Shown here piece after piece: positions 17,447 through 27,660 of a stretch of DNA of 64,000 bases (positions are counted from its first letter, which is position 1; each line of letters opens with the position of its first letter). A program made the translations under genes and the position numbers. The stretch is taken from contig NZ_BBJF01000003.1 of NCBI RefSeq assembly GCF_000739735.1, positions 248,001 through 312,000 on the forward strand, read 5' to 3'. The stretch comes from Paraburkholderia ginsengisoli NBRC 100965. GTDB lineage: Bacteria > Pseudomonadota > Gammaproteobacteria > Burkholderiales > Burkholderiaceae. The notes below the pieces were generated by a model. It ran no database searches. It had not been told where the DNA came from and saw only the letters and a program-made list of their open reading frames with translations.

Positions 17447-18684
17447 GCGTCGCGCTGCAACGCGTGGTCGTCACCGGCATGGGGATCGTGTCGTGCCTGG
17501 GCAATACGCTCGGCGACGTGTCGGCCGCATTGCGCGCGGGCCGCTCGCGTATCGAGCGAATCGACGCGTGGCGCGAGCGCGGTTTCGCATCGCAGGTGGC
17601 GGGCGTCGCGTCGGTCGCGCACGAGCCGCCGTTCGAACGCAAGCTCGAACGCTTCATGGGCGACACCGCGCGCTTCGCATGCCACGCGGCGCGCAGCGCA
17701 ATCGACGACGCGGGGCTCGCGCCCGCCGCATTGCGTTCGCCGCGAGCGGGTGTCGTGATCGGCTCGGGCGTCGGCACGATGGCGAGCTACGATACCGCGC
17801 TCGCGATCGCACATGCACGCGGCGTCGAAAAAGTGCCGCCGTACGTCGTGCCGCATGTGATGAGCAGCACCGCGTCGGCGAACGTCGCGCAAGTGTTCGG
17901 GCTCGAAGGAGTGAGCTATTCGCCGTCGTCGGCGTGTACGACTTCGGCGCTCGCGATCGGCCAGGCGATGCAGTTGATCCAGACCGGCCGTCAGCAGATC
18001 GTGCTGGCCGGCGGCAGCGAAGCGCTGCACGACAACACGACGCTGCTGTTCGATTCGATGGGCGCATTGTCGCGGCGCTTCAATCACACGCCGCAGCACG
18101 CGTCGCGCCCGTACGACACGCAGCGCGACGGTTTCGTGATCGCATCGGGCGGCGGCGTGCTGGTGCTCGAAGCGCTCGATCACGCGTTGGCACGCGGCGC
18201 GCGCATCTATGCGGAGTTGACCGGCTTCGGCGATTGCACGGACAGCGCGGCGATGGTCGCGCCGCGCGCGGCGGGCATCGCACGGGCCATGCGCGGCGCG
18301 CTGGAACAGGCGGGCAGATTCCCCGATTACATCAACACGCACGCGCCATCGACGCCGCTCGGCGATAGCGAGGAACTGCGGGCGTTGCACGACGTATTCG
18401 GCGCGACGGCTGGGCAGCGCGTGCCAGCGTTTTCGTCGACCAAGGGCATGACCGGGCATTCGCTCGGCGCGTGCGGCGCGCACGAGGCGATCTACACGCT
18501 GCTGATGATGCGCGACGGCATCATCGCGGGCACGGCGGATAACGGTTCGCCGGAGCCCGACGTGCGCGACATGCCGCTCGTTCGTACCACGCGCGAAGCG
18601 CGTATCGATGCGGCGATGTCGGTGTCGTTCGGGTTTGGCGGCAGTTGCGCGAGCCTCATGTTCGAAGGATGGCAGGGCGGTTGA
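17443..18684 (+). CDS. beta-ketoacyl-ACP synthase (third KS of the APE operon)
   Basis: A 413-residue FabF-type KS with nucleophile in SSACTTSALAIG (about residue 165), first His in INTHAPSTPLGD (usual HGTST reads HAPST here) and second His in KGMTGHSLGACGAHE. Three full KS genes plus a chain-length factor is one KS more than the minimal APE set; it may handle the aryl starter or an early elongation step (inference). The stop is followed by a 63-base gap before the lipoprotein gene, the first real gap in the operon. Confidence 0.88.
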   Translation: MSVALQRVVVTGMGIVSCLGNTLGDVSAALRAGRSRIERIDAWRERGFASQVAGVASVAHEPPFERKLERFMGDTARFACHAARSAIDDAGLAPAALRSPRAGVVIGSGVGTMASYDTALAIAHARGVEKVPPYVVPHVMSSTASANVAQVFGLEGVSYSPSSACTTSALAIGQAMQLIQTGRQQIVLAGGSEALHDNTTLLFDSMGALSRRFNHTPQHASRPYDTQRDGFVIASGGGVLVLEALDHALARGARIYAELTGFGDCTDSAAMVAPRAAGIARAMRGALEQAGRFPDYINTHAPSTPLGDSEELRALHDVFGATAGQRVPAFSSTKGMTGHSLGACGAHEAIYTLLMMRDGIIAGTADNGSPEPDVRDMPLVRTTREARIDAAMSVSFGFGGSCASLMFEGWQGG

Positions 18685-18747
18685 ATGGACCGGAAAACGA
18701 GGGCCGAACAATCGGCCGCAACTTTAAAAACAACGAAGGTGACGATA

Positions 18748-19170
18748 ATGAAAAGACTGGGTGTGTTCGGTGCGCTGGCAGTGGTGGCGTTGACGCAGAC
18801 GGGTTGCGCGACGCAGGTGAAGTCGGTGCCGTTCACGGCGGCGGGTGGCGAGTCGCGCGGTGAAGTGCCGGTGTTTTTCGGCCAGCAGGATCATCCGGCG
18901 GTGAAGAACAAGGTGGGCGAGGTCGCGTATTCGGTTCGGATCGCGCGCAAGCAATCGAATCCGGACGACGCGTGTCACGAGGCGCTCGGCGAAGCGGTGC
19001 GCAAGCTGCGCGACGCGGCGCGCGAGCGTCACGCAAATGCGGTGATCGATGTGACGACGCGTTTTCACAGCACCGAAACCAGTTCGTCGGCAGACTTCAC
19101 GTGCGGTGTGAGTCCGAGCGCCGCCGCGCTTGCGGTGCGTGGGCAACTGGTCGTGCTGGAAGCGCGTTGA
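18748..19170 (+). CDS. small lipoprotein at the end of the APE operon
   Basis: A 140-residue predicted lipoprotein: Lys-Arg N-terminus, hydrophobic stretch and a lipobox-like QTGC with Cys20 as the expected lipidated residue. The mature part has two further Cys (NPDDACHEALGE and DFTCGV) that could form a disulfide. Homologues at the end of Burkholderia APE clusters are often labelled excinuclease-like, a name with no basis here; function is unknown. ATG 18748 is chosen over the upstream in-frame ATG 18685 because it starts the signal peptide directly and follows GAAGGTGA. Confidence 0.75.
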   Translation: MKRLGVFGALAVVALTQTGCATQVKSVPFTAAGGESRGEVPVFFGQQDHPAVKNKVGEVAYSVRIARKQSNPDDACHEALGEAVRKLRDAARERHANAVIDVTTRFHSTETSSSADFTCGVSPSAAALAVRGQLVVLEAR

Positions 19171-19289
19171 GTCGAAGCGATTGAGTTGAAGCGAGGCGGC
19201 AAGGCGGCATGCCGACTTTGCTGTCTGCTTGTGAGAGAAGCGCGCGCCTTGACGGGTTTTAGCGGGCTTAAATGGCTTTAAATGGGCCT

Positions 19290-20018
19290 TCAGGCGGCCT
19301 TAACCGCCGCGACATTGACTAGCGTCTCGCGACGCTTGCCCGGTTGCGGACGATACAGCCCGAGCCGTTCGAGCAGACCGAAGTCTTTCGCGCGGCTCCA
19401 CCACAGATAAGGCAGCGACACGTTGCGCTGAGCAAAGCTGAAGCCGCCGCGACGGATCATGTCGAGGTAGCCGTCGGCGCTCTTTTGCACCTGCATCGGA
19501 TGACGAAACAGCAGCCGGATCACCCATGACTTGATGTACGCATCGGTCGATTCGGCGAACAGCAGAATGCCGCCCGGTTTCAGTACCCGGCGGAACTCGG
19601 CGAGCGCGCGGTCCTGCTCGACGAGATGATGGAAGGTTTGATGGCAGAACACGATGTCGGCACTCGCGTCGGGCAACGGCAGGTTCGCGCAGTCACCATG
19701 CAGCAGTTCGATATCGGTGAGCGTGTTGCGGCACGCGTGGGCCGCGTTCGCGGCGAGCGTCAGCGACGGCGCATGGAAGTCGATGCCGACGAGGCGGCGC
19801 GGCTTGAACGCTTCGGCGAGCAGGCGAAACGAAATGCCTTGCCCGCAGCCGACGTCGACGATCACCGGCGCATCGGGCAACGGCGCATCGATCAGGCGCT
19901 TGAGGTCGTTGATCGCGACCCGCAGCACATGATGCTCCCACGTATGCGTGCGCAGGAACCAGATGCCGAACGCCGTCTCCGGCACGAAGGGCACACTGGA
20001 TGTTTCGGATGACGACAC
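19290..20018 (-). CDS. class I SAM-dependent methyltransferase (APE tailoring)
   Basis: A 242-residue methyltransferase with the SAM-binding VIVDVGCGQGISFRLL (motif I, about residue 49), the acidic GIDFH strand end and the LKPGGILLFAE post-motif typical of class I enzymes. Convergent with the APE operon and divergent from the halogenase-like flavoprotein. APE head groups are commonly C- or O-methylated, so it probably tailors the aryl ring (inference). The GTG start at 20018 is chosen for its Shine-Dalgarno GGGAG six bases upstream; the longer in-frame extension to 20144 would run across the divergent promoter into the neighbour. Confidence 0.83.
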   Translation of the reverse strand: MSSSETSSVPFVPETAFGIWFLRTHTWEHHVLRVAINDLKRLIDAPLPDAPVIVDVGCGQGISFRLLAEAFKPRRLVGIDFHAPSLTLAANAAHACRNTLTDIELLHGDCANLPLPDASADIVFCHQTFHHLVEQDRALAEFRRVLKPGGILLFAESTDAYIKSWVIRLLFRHPMQVQKSADGYLDMIRRGGFSFAQRNVSLPYLWWSRAKDFGLLERLGLYRPQPGKRRETLVNVAAVKAA

Positions 20019-20104
20019 GATGCACTCCCGGCGAAATGTTGTTCCTGCTATCAGAGGCACGATTGTAACGAGAAGTATGGGCGCGGCGTACTGCGGCGCC
20101 GCGC

Positions 20105-21370
20105 ATGCAAACAATTGAGGCAAATTTGAACAAACAATCATCAACGCGGACCGTCGTCGACGTCGCGATCATCGGCGCCGGCCCGTCGGGCGCGGTGGCC
20201 GCCGCGCTGTTGCGCAAAGCGGGCCGCTCGGTGCTGGTGCTGGAGCGTCAGCACTTCCCGCGCTTCTCGATCGGCGAGAGCCTGCTGCCGCAGAGCATGG
20301 CTTACCTCGAAGAGGCGGGCATGCTGCAGGCCGTGGTCGAAGCCGGCTTCCAGCATAAGAACGGCGCGTATTTCGTCTGGCGCGATCGATCGTCGTCGTT
20401 CGATTTCCGCGACAAGCACTCGGCCGGCTGGGGCACCACTTACCAGGTCGAGCGCGCGGTGTTCGACGACATCCTGATTCGTTGCGCCGCCGGGCAGGGC
20501 GCCGACGTGCGTTTCGGCCACACGGTGCGCGCGGTTCATACGGGCGACACGCCGCTCGTCGACGTGATCGACGAGGCGGACCACGCGTACCAGGTCGAGG
20601 CGCGCTTCGTGCTCGATGCGAGCGGGTTCGGGCGCGTGCTGCCGCGTTTGTTGAATCTCGAATCGCCGACGCGCATGCCGACGCGCGCCGCGCTCTTCAC
20701 GCACGTACGCGACGGCGTTCCGGTCGACGCCAGCGACCGCAACAAGATCTGCATCGCGACGCATCCTGAGCGCCGCGACGTGTGGTTCTGGATGATTCCG
20801 CTCGCGGGCGGACGCTCGTCGGTGGGGTGTGTCGCCGAGGCGAGCTTTCTCGACGTGCCCGAAGCGAAGCGCGACGCGACGCTGCGCGCGCTGATCCAGC
20901 AGGAGCCGACGCTGAACCGGCTGATCGGCAACGCGCCGTTCCTGATGCCGGTGCGCCATATCGGCGGCTACGCGGCGAACGTCGAGCGTTTGCATGGGCC
21001 CGGTTACGCGCTGCTCGGCAATGCCGGCGAGTTTCTCGATCCGGTGTTTTCGTCCGGCGTGACGATCGCACTGCGCTCCGCGCATCTCGCGGCGCACACG
21101 TTGAACCGGCAACTGGACGGCGTGAAGGTCGACTGGCCGGCGGATTACGACGTGCCGTTGCGCAAGGGGATCGACACGTTCCGCGCGTTCGTCGAGCGCT
21201 GGTACACGGGCGAGTTGCAGGACATCATCTACTACCCGGACCAGGTGCCATCGATCCGCCGGATGATCAGCGCGGTGCTGGCCGGCTATGCGTGGGATGA
21301 AACGAATCCGTACGTCGCCGATCCTGTGCGGCGGCTCAATGCGCTGCATGAGGTGTGCACGCAGCGGTGA
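20105..21370 (+). CDS. flavin-dependent halogenase-like oxidoreductase
   Basis: A 421-residue flavoprotein. FAD dinucleotide fold GAGPSGAVAAALL at about residues 25-37, then FSIGESLLPQ and YQVERAVFDDILI. WFWMIP at about residue 224 fits the WxWxIP pattern diagnostic of FAD-dependent halogenases. Near residue 303 is GNAGEFLDPVFSSGV, close to the halogenase FxDPxFSSGV block. Such proteins occur in flexirubin and xanthomonadin-type pigment loci, whose products may be chlorinated or brominated. An ordinary hydroxylase role is not excluded. It has its own 86-base divergent promoter region with the methyltransferase gene. Confidence 0.8.
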   Translation: MQTIEANLNKQSSTRTVVDVAIIGAGPSGAVAAALLRKAGRSVLVLERQHFPRFSIGESLLPQSMAYLEEAGMLQAVVEAGFQHKNGAYFVWRDRSSSFDFRDKHSAGWGTTYQVERAVFDDILIRCAAGQGADVRFGHTVRAVHTGDTPLVDVIDEADHAYQVEARFVLDASGFGRVLPRLLNLESPTRMPTRAALFTHVRDGVPVDASDRNKICIATHPERRDVWFWMIPLAGGRSSVGCVAEASFLDVPEAKRDATLRALIQQEPTLNRLIGNAPFLMPVRHIGGYAANVERLHGPGYALLGNAGEFLDPVFSSGVTIALRSAHLAAHTLNRQLDGVKVDWPADYDVPLRKGIDTFRAFVERWYTGELQDIIYYPDQVPSIRRMISAVLAGYAWDETNPYVADPVRRLNALHEVCTQR

Positions 21371-21412
21371 AAACGGCGGCGTCGTGTGAGCCGCGCGTTG
21401 CAGAGGTCAATG

Positions 21413-21444
21413 AAAAACGGCGCTTCGGGAAGCGCCGTTTTTTC
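21413..21444. terminator. bidirectional rho-independent terminator
   Basis: A perfect 10-bp stem AACGGCGCTT (21416-21425) and AAGCGCCGTT (21430-21439) with a CGGG loop, TTTT on the plus side and AAAA before it. It separates the plus-strand halogenase-like gene from the minus-strand guaD. Confidence 0.88.
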
Positions 21445-21486
21445 GTTCAGCCGGCCGATGAGCGAGGCCACATCGTCAAGCCACGC

Positions 21487-22884
21487 TCACGCGGCAATTT
21501 TCGCCGTTCGCGGCGCGTGCTGTCGTACATCGTCGCGACGATGCACGCGCTTGCCCGCCGCATACGTTTCGTACACCGCACGATCGTCGCCGAGCAGCGC
21601 GAACGCAAACAGCAATTCCTCCAGCGATTCGGTGCGCGCGGTACGCCGCGCGAGCAGCGGCGTCGCCTGCGGATCGAGCACGACGAAGTCCGCCTCCGAG
21701 TTCGGCTTCAACGTGCCGACCTTGTCCGCGAGGTCGAGCACTTCGGCCGCGCCGGCGGTCGCCAGGTAGAACATCCGCGTGGCCGTCAGATGATGGCCGC
21801 CCAGACGCGCGACCTTGTGCGCTTCGTTCATCGTTTGCAGCATCGAGAACGACGTGCCGCCGCCGACGTCGGTCGCTAGCGCGATCGGCATGCCCGCCGC
21901 GTCGGCCTTGTCGAAATCGAACAGACCGCTGCCGAGAAACAGGTTCGAGGTCGGGCAGTGCGAGGCGACCGCGCCGGTTTGCGCCATGCGTTTGCGGTCT
22001 TCCTCGTCGAAGTGGATGCAATGGCCGTACACCGCGCGGCGGCGCAGCAGGCCGTAGTGATCGTAGATGTCCAGATAGCTGCGGTGGCCGGGGAACAGAC
22101 CCGCGACCCATTTCACTTCGTCGAGATTTTCCGCAACGTGGCTCTGGATGAACACGTCCGGATGTTGACGCGCGAGCATGCCGCACGCTTCGAGTTGCGC
22201 TTCGGTCGAGGTCGGCGCGAAACGCGGCGTGAGCGCGTACATCTGGCGGCCACGATTGTGCCAGCGGCCGATCAGCTCGGCGCTGTCGTCGTAACCCGAT
22301 TGCGCGGTGTCGCGCAGGAACTCGGGGCAGTTGCGGTCCATCAGCACCTTGCCCGCCACCATCCGCAGATTGCGCGCTTCGCTTTCGGTGAAGAGCGCAT
22401 CGGCGGATTCCTTGTGGACCGTGCAGTACACGAGCGCCGTGGTCGTGCCGCACGCGAGCAGTTCGTCGATGAAGAAGCTCGCGGTGTCGCGCGCATACGC
22501 CATATCGGTGAAGCGGCGCTCGGTCGGAAACGTGTAGGTGTCGAGCCACGGCAACAAGCCCGGTGCCGGCGACGCGATCATGTCCGTTTGAGGAAAGTGA
22601 ATGTGCGTGTCGATGAAGCCCGGCACGATCAGCTTGTCGCGCATCTCGTGCACCTGGGTGCCCGGCGCGAGCCGCGACGCGAGCGCCGCATACGCGCCCG
22701 CCGCGGCCACGTGACCGTCTTCGACGATCAGCAGGCCGTCCTCGTGGAACACGGCAGCATCGGGCGAATGTGCCGGGTCACCGTTGAAGGTCAGCAGTTG
22801 CGCGCGAAAGGCCGACTGCGCTGCTTTGGCCGGCGTGTTGGTCGGCGCTTTGGCCGGGTTAGCCGGGTTGGTCGCTTGAGTCAT
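21487..22884 (-). CDS. guaD: guanine deaminase
   Basis: A 465-residue amidohydrolase that converts guanine to xanthine and ammonia. Zinc-binding HIHFPQTD (HxH, about residue 92), SHVAEN, YGHCIHF and the catalytic Asp in ATDVGGGTSFS are all present. An Ala/Pro/Asn-rich N-terminal tail of about 20 residues precedes the conserved domain. Last gene of the purine operon; its product is the substrate of the xanthine dehydrogenase encoded upstream. Separated from the deaminase gene before it by 88 bases. Confidence 0.93.
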   Translation of the reverse strand: MTQATNPANPAKAPTNTPAKAAQSAFRAQLLTFNGDPAHSPDAAVFHEDGLLIVEDGHVAAAGAYAALASRLAPGTQVHEMRDKLIVPGFIDTHIHFPQTDMIASPAPGLLPWLDTYTFPTERRFTDMAYARDTASFFIDELLACGTTTALVYCTVHKESADALFTESEARNLRMVAGKVLMDRNCPEFLRDTAQSGYDDSAELIGRWHNRGRQMYALTPRFAPTSTEAQLEACGMLARQHPDVFIQSHVAENLDEVKWVAGLFPGHRSYLDIYDHYGLLRRRAVYGHCIHFDEEDRKRMAQTGAVASHCPTSNLFLGSGLFDFDKADAAGMPIALATDVGGGTSFSMLQTMNEAHKVARLGGHHLTATRMFYLATAGAAEVLDLADKVGTLKPNSEADFVVLDPQATPLLARRTARTESLEELLFAFALLGDDRAVYETYAAGKRVHRRDDVRQHAPRTAKIAA

Positions 22885-22972
22885 GGAAAAACCGTCTCCG
22901 AATGTGAATAACCGTGCGGCGCGAACGGTGGTTTCCGCGTGGCGCTGAAACCACCGCGTGCCGCCGGCCGCG

Positions 22973-24100
<1,128 letters not shown>

Positions 24101-25117
24101 TCAGACCGTTTGCGTCGCGCGGTGCGTGCCCGCGTTCGCCTCGACGGCCTGCAACACCTGCGCGGCCGCCGAGATCGCGATGACCTCGGGCGATTTGTCG
24201 ACGATTCCGTCGACGCCGAGCGGGCACTTCATCCGCGCGATCCGCGACGGATCGATGCCGCGCGCCGCGAGCCGGTGTTCGAACTGCTTGCGCTTGCTAT
24301 GCGAGCCGATCATGCCGAAGAACGCGAAATCGCCGCGCCGCAGAATGCGCTCGGCCAGTTCGAGATCGAGCGCATGATTGTGCGTCATCACGATGAAATA
24401 CGTGTTCGGCGCGGCCTGGTCGATCGCTTCGTCGGGCGCGTCGTTCGGATCGAGCTTGACGTTCGGCGCGTGCAGCGTGTCGTTCGGCGGAAACTGCGCG
24501 TCGCGTTCGTCGACCCAGCGCACGGTGCAGGGCAGCGTGGCGAGCACGCGCACCAGCGCGGCGCCCACGTGGCCTGCGCCGAACAGCACGACCGGGAAGT
24601 CGCCTGGCGCGATGGTTTCGGTGAGCAGCGCGCCGCTGTCGTCGAAACCGGCGCCGTCCCACAGCAGGCAGTCGGCGGCATCGACGCCGGGCTCGGGCTC
24701 GGACAGCATCACCGCGTCCGGCGCGGGGCCGAATGATACGCTACGCACCGTCGATTGACCCGCAGCCACGCGCTTCGCGAGCGACGTGATCCAGCCGAGG
24801 TCGCCGATGTCGAGCCGCTCGAACGCGAGAATCACCGCGCCGCCGCAGCATTGGCCGAGGCTCGGGCCGAGTGCGAAACGCTCCAGCCGGCGCATGTGCG
24901 GCGAGCGCATGCCGTCGCGCAGCACCTGGCGCGCAGTCTCGATCGCCTTCCATTCGAGGTGGCCGCCGCCGATCGTGTGCTTGGCCGAATCGCGCGTGAC
25001 GATCATCCTGGTGCCGGCTTCGCGCGGCGCCGAACCTTCGACGCGTGCGACCGTCACCAGCACGGCGGCGTCGCCGTGCGCGAGCAGTTGTTGCAGGTCA
25101 GGTAGCCAGGCTTGCAT
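24101..25117 (-). CDS. xdhC: xanthine dehydrogenase accessory protein XdhC
   Basis: A 338-residue XdhC family protein. The N-terminal CoxI-like domain contains EGSAPREAGTRMIV and IGGGHLEW, with LGQCCGG (paired Cys, about residue 93) typical of the molybdenum-cofactor handling site. A C-terminal Rossmann domain begins at VVLFGAGHVGAAL (about residue 176). XdhC binds and sulfurates molybdenum cofactor and inserts it in XdhB. ATG 25117 has GGAG nine bases upstream and is preferred to the in-frame ATG at 25132, which has no ribosome site. Confidence 0.92.
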   Translation of the reverse strand: MQAWLPDLQQLLAHGDAAVLVTVARVEGSAPREAGTRMIVTRDSAKHTIGGGHLEWKAIETARQVLRDGMRSPHMRRLERFALGPSLGQCCGGAVILAFERLDIGDLGWITSLAKRVAAGQSTVRSVSFGPAPDAVMLSEPEPGVDAADCLLWDGAGFDDSGALLTETIAPGDFPVVLFGAGHVGAALVRVLATLPCTVRWVDERDAQFPPNDTLHAPNVKLDPNDAPDEAIDQAAPNTYFIVMTHNHALDLELAERILRRGDFAFFGMIGSHSKRKQFEHRLAARGIDPSRIARMKCPLGVDGIVDKSPEVIAISAAAQVLQAVEANAGTHRATQTV

Positions 25118-25239
25118 CCGGCGGTTCTCCATACATGGCCGCGCGGGGTGTCCGTGCGGCCGGTTGCGTGTGGCGTGACGCGTTCGTGTCGCGTCGGGCC
25201 GTGAGGTGATTCGTTGCGAACATTCTATGGCGGTCGTTG

Positions 25240-27660
25240 TCAGGCCGTCGTGTCGGTGATGGGCTCCGTGGCGGGTTCCGTTGCGTGCGCGGCCTGCAAC
25301 GCGTCGAGCGCATCGAGGATCGCTTCGGGCGTGGCCGGCGCACGCAACAGCGGAGCAGTTTGCGCGCCCGGCACCGCCGCCGCGATCGCGTCGCGAATCG
25401 CCAGGAACACCGAGAACGGCAGCAGCAGTGGCGGCTCGCCGACGGCCTTGGAACGGAACACGGTCGGCTCCGCGTTCTCGTTCTGATAGAGCCGCACATA
25501 AAACGCGGCGGGGGTGTCGCTCACAGACGGAATCTTGTACGTGGACGGCGCGTGCGTCATCAGACGGCCATCGCGGTTCCACCACAGTTCCTCGGTGGTG
25601 AGCCAGCCCATGCCCTGAATGAAGCCGCCTTCCACCTGGCCGATGTCGATGGCCGGATTGATCGACTGGCCGGCGTCGTGCAGCACGTCCGCGCGCAGCA
25701 GTTTCCATTCGCCGGTCAGCGTGTCGATCACGACCTCGGACACCGCTGCGCCGTACGCGAAGTAATAGAACGGATGACCGGTCAGCGTCTTGGCGTCCCA
25801 ATGCACTTTCGGCGTCGTATAGAAGCCGTCCGACCATAACTGCACGCGCGCCAGATACGCCGCGCCGACCAGTTGTTCGAACGGCATCGCGCCACCGTTC
25901 ACCGATACCGTGCCATGCGCGAATTGCACGTCGTCCGCCTGGCCGCCGAGCTGTCTGGCCGCGAGTTCGGCAAGCCGCGCGCGGATCGTTTGCGCGGCCG
26001 CTTCGGCGGCCTTGCCGTTCAGATCGCTGCCGGTCGACGCTGCCGTTGCGGACGTATTCGCGACCTTGGAGGTGTCGGTGGCCGTGACCCGCACGCGCGA
26101 CAGCGGCAGGCCGAACTGATTCGCGACCACTTGCGCGACCTTCGTGTTGAGCCCCTGGCCCATCTCGGTGCCACCGTGATTGACGAGCACCGAGCCGTCC
26201 TTGTACACATGCACCAGCGCGCCGGCCTGGTTCAGAAACGGCACGTTGAACGAGATGCCGAACTTCACCGGCGAAAACGCGAGGCCGCGTTTGAGCACGG
26301 GACTGCCCGCGTTGAACGCGGCGATAGCCGCGCGACGCGCGCGATAGTCGCTGCTGTCGAGCAGCGCATCGGTCAGCGGCGCGATGATGTTGTCCTCGAC
26401 GCGCTGGCCATAAGGCGTCGTATCGCGTTCGCCGACGCCGTAGTAGTTGGCGACGCGCACATCGAGCGGATCGCAATGCAACTGACGCGCGATGCTGTCG
26501 AGCATCACTTCCATCACGAGCGCGCCTTGCGGTCCGCCGAAGCCGCGAAACGCGGTGTTCGATTGCGTGTTGGTCTTGCAGCACAGCGCAACGATATCGA
26601 CATCGGACAGGTAGTACGCGTTGTCGAAGTGGCAAAGGGCGCGCGTCGCGACGGCGCCCGACAGGTCCGCTGAATAGCCCGCGCGCAATGCGATTTCGAC
26701 GCGCGCGCCGAGAATGCGGCCGCTGTCGTCGAAGCCGGCTTCGTACTCGTAGACCGCGTCGTGGCGCTTGCCGGTGATCATGAAATCGTCGTCGCGGTCG
26801 GCGCGCAGTTTGACCGGGCGGCGCAGCAGTTTCGCCGCGAGCGCCGCCACGCATGCGAAGAGGGCCGACTGCGATTCCTTGCCGCCGAAGCCGCCGCCCA
26901 TGCGCCGGCATTCGCACACCACGTTATGCGCGGGCCAGTCGAGCATATGCGCGACCACCTGCTGCATTTCGCTCGGATGCTGCGTCGAACTGTAGACGAG
27001 CATGCCATCCATTTCCTTCGGCACCGCGTACGCGATCTGGCCTTCCAGATAAAACTGCTCCTGGCCGCCGACTTCAAATGTGCCGCTGATCCGGTGCGGC
27101 GCGCCGGCGATCTTCGCGTCGGGCTCGCCGCGTTTGAGGTGCAATGGCGGCAGCACGAATTGCCTCGCGGCCTTCGCGTCGGCCGGGGTGAGGATCGCTT
27201 CGAGCGGATCGTAGCGGATCACGTCGTCGCTTTTCGCGAGCGCTGCGGCGCGCCGCGCGAGATCGTGCGTTTCGGCGATCACCGCGAACACCGGCTGGCC
27301 GAGATACAGCACTTCGTCGACGGCGAGAATCGGATCGTCGTGCAGCACCGGGCCGCAATTGTTTTCGCCGGGGATGTCCTCGGCGCTCAGTACCGCGATC
27401 ACGCCGGGCGCTTTTCTCACCGCGTCCAGATCCATCGACACGATCCGCGCGTGCGCATGGCGCGACAGGCCGAGCGCCGCGTGCAGCGTGCCGTGCAACT
27501 CGGCGATGTCGTCGGTGTAAGTGGCTTCGCCGCTTACGTGCAGCGCGGCCGATTCATGCGGCAGCGAGACACCGATTGCCGCGTCGGTCTCGCGCGAAAT
27601 TGCGTCCTTGCCGGCAGGCGTCGCGCCGGTTTGGGCGATGAAAGAATCGGTCCGGTTCAT
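25240..27660 (-). CDS. xdhB: xanthine dehydrogenase, molybdenum-binding subunit
   Basis: An 806-residue large subunit of xanthine dehydrogenase. Substrate and cofactor motifs: GGGFGGKES near residue 230, FRGFGGPQG near 360, EMGQGLNTK near 500 and the catalytic Glu in KAVGEPPL near 750. It oxidises hypoxanthine to xanthine and urate together with XdhA. The ATG shares a base with the xdhA stop (TGATG). A GTG directly before it is also possible. About 120 bases separate it from xdhC. Confidence 0.95.
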   Translation of the reverse strand: MNRTDSFIAQTGATPAGKDAISRETDAAIGVSLPHESAALHVSGEATYTDDIAELHGTLHAALGLSRHAHARIVSMDLDAVRKAPGVIAVLSAEDIPGENNCGPVLHDDPILAVDEVLYLGQPVFAVIAETHDLARRAAALAKSDDVIRYDPLEAILTPADAKAARQFVLPPLHLKRGEPDAKIAGAPHRISGTFEVGGQEQFYLEGQIAYAVPKEMDGMLVYSSTQHPSEMQQVVAHMLDWPAHNVVCECRRMGGGFGGKESQSALFACVAALAAKLLRRPVKLRADRDDDFMITGKRHDAVYEYEAGFDDSGRILGARVEIALRAGYSADLSGAVATRALCHFDNAYYLSDVDIVALCCKTNTQSNTAFRGFGGPQGALVMEVMLDSIARQLHCDPLDVRVANYYGVGERDTTPYGQRVEDNIIAPLTDALLDSSDYRARRAAIAAFNAGSPVLKRGLAFSPVKFGISFNVPFLNQAGALVHVYKDGSVLVNHGGTEMGQGLNTKVAQVVANQFGLPLSRVRVTATDTSKVANTSATAASTGSDLNGKAAEAAAQTIRARLAELAARQLGGQADDVQFAHGTVSVNGGAMPFEQLVGAAYLARVQLWSDGFYTTPKVHWDAKTLTGHPFYYFAYGAAVSEVVIDTLTGEWKLLRADVLHDAGQSINPAIDIGQVEGGFIQGMGWLTTEELWWNRDGRLMTHAPSTYKIPSVSDTPAAFYVRLYQNENAEPTVFRSKAVGEPPLLLPFSVFLAIRDAIAAAVPGAQTAPLLRAPATPEAILDALDALQAAHATEPATEPITDTTA

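Noticed and set aside
18685..18747. N-terminal extension of the APE lipoprotein from ATG 18685
   Set aside because: It would put 21 polar residues before the signal peptide, and the internal ATG has its own ribosome site.
24101..26917. Single 938-codon frame covering xdhC and part of xdhB
   Set aside because: Only the last 338 codons show XdhC features; the upstream part is antisense-like shadow over xdhB.
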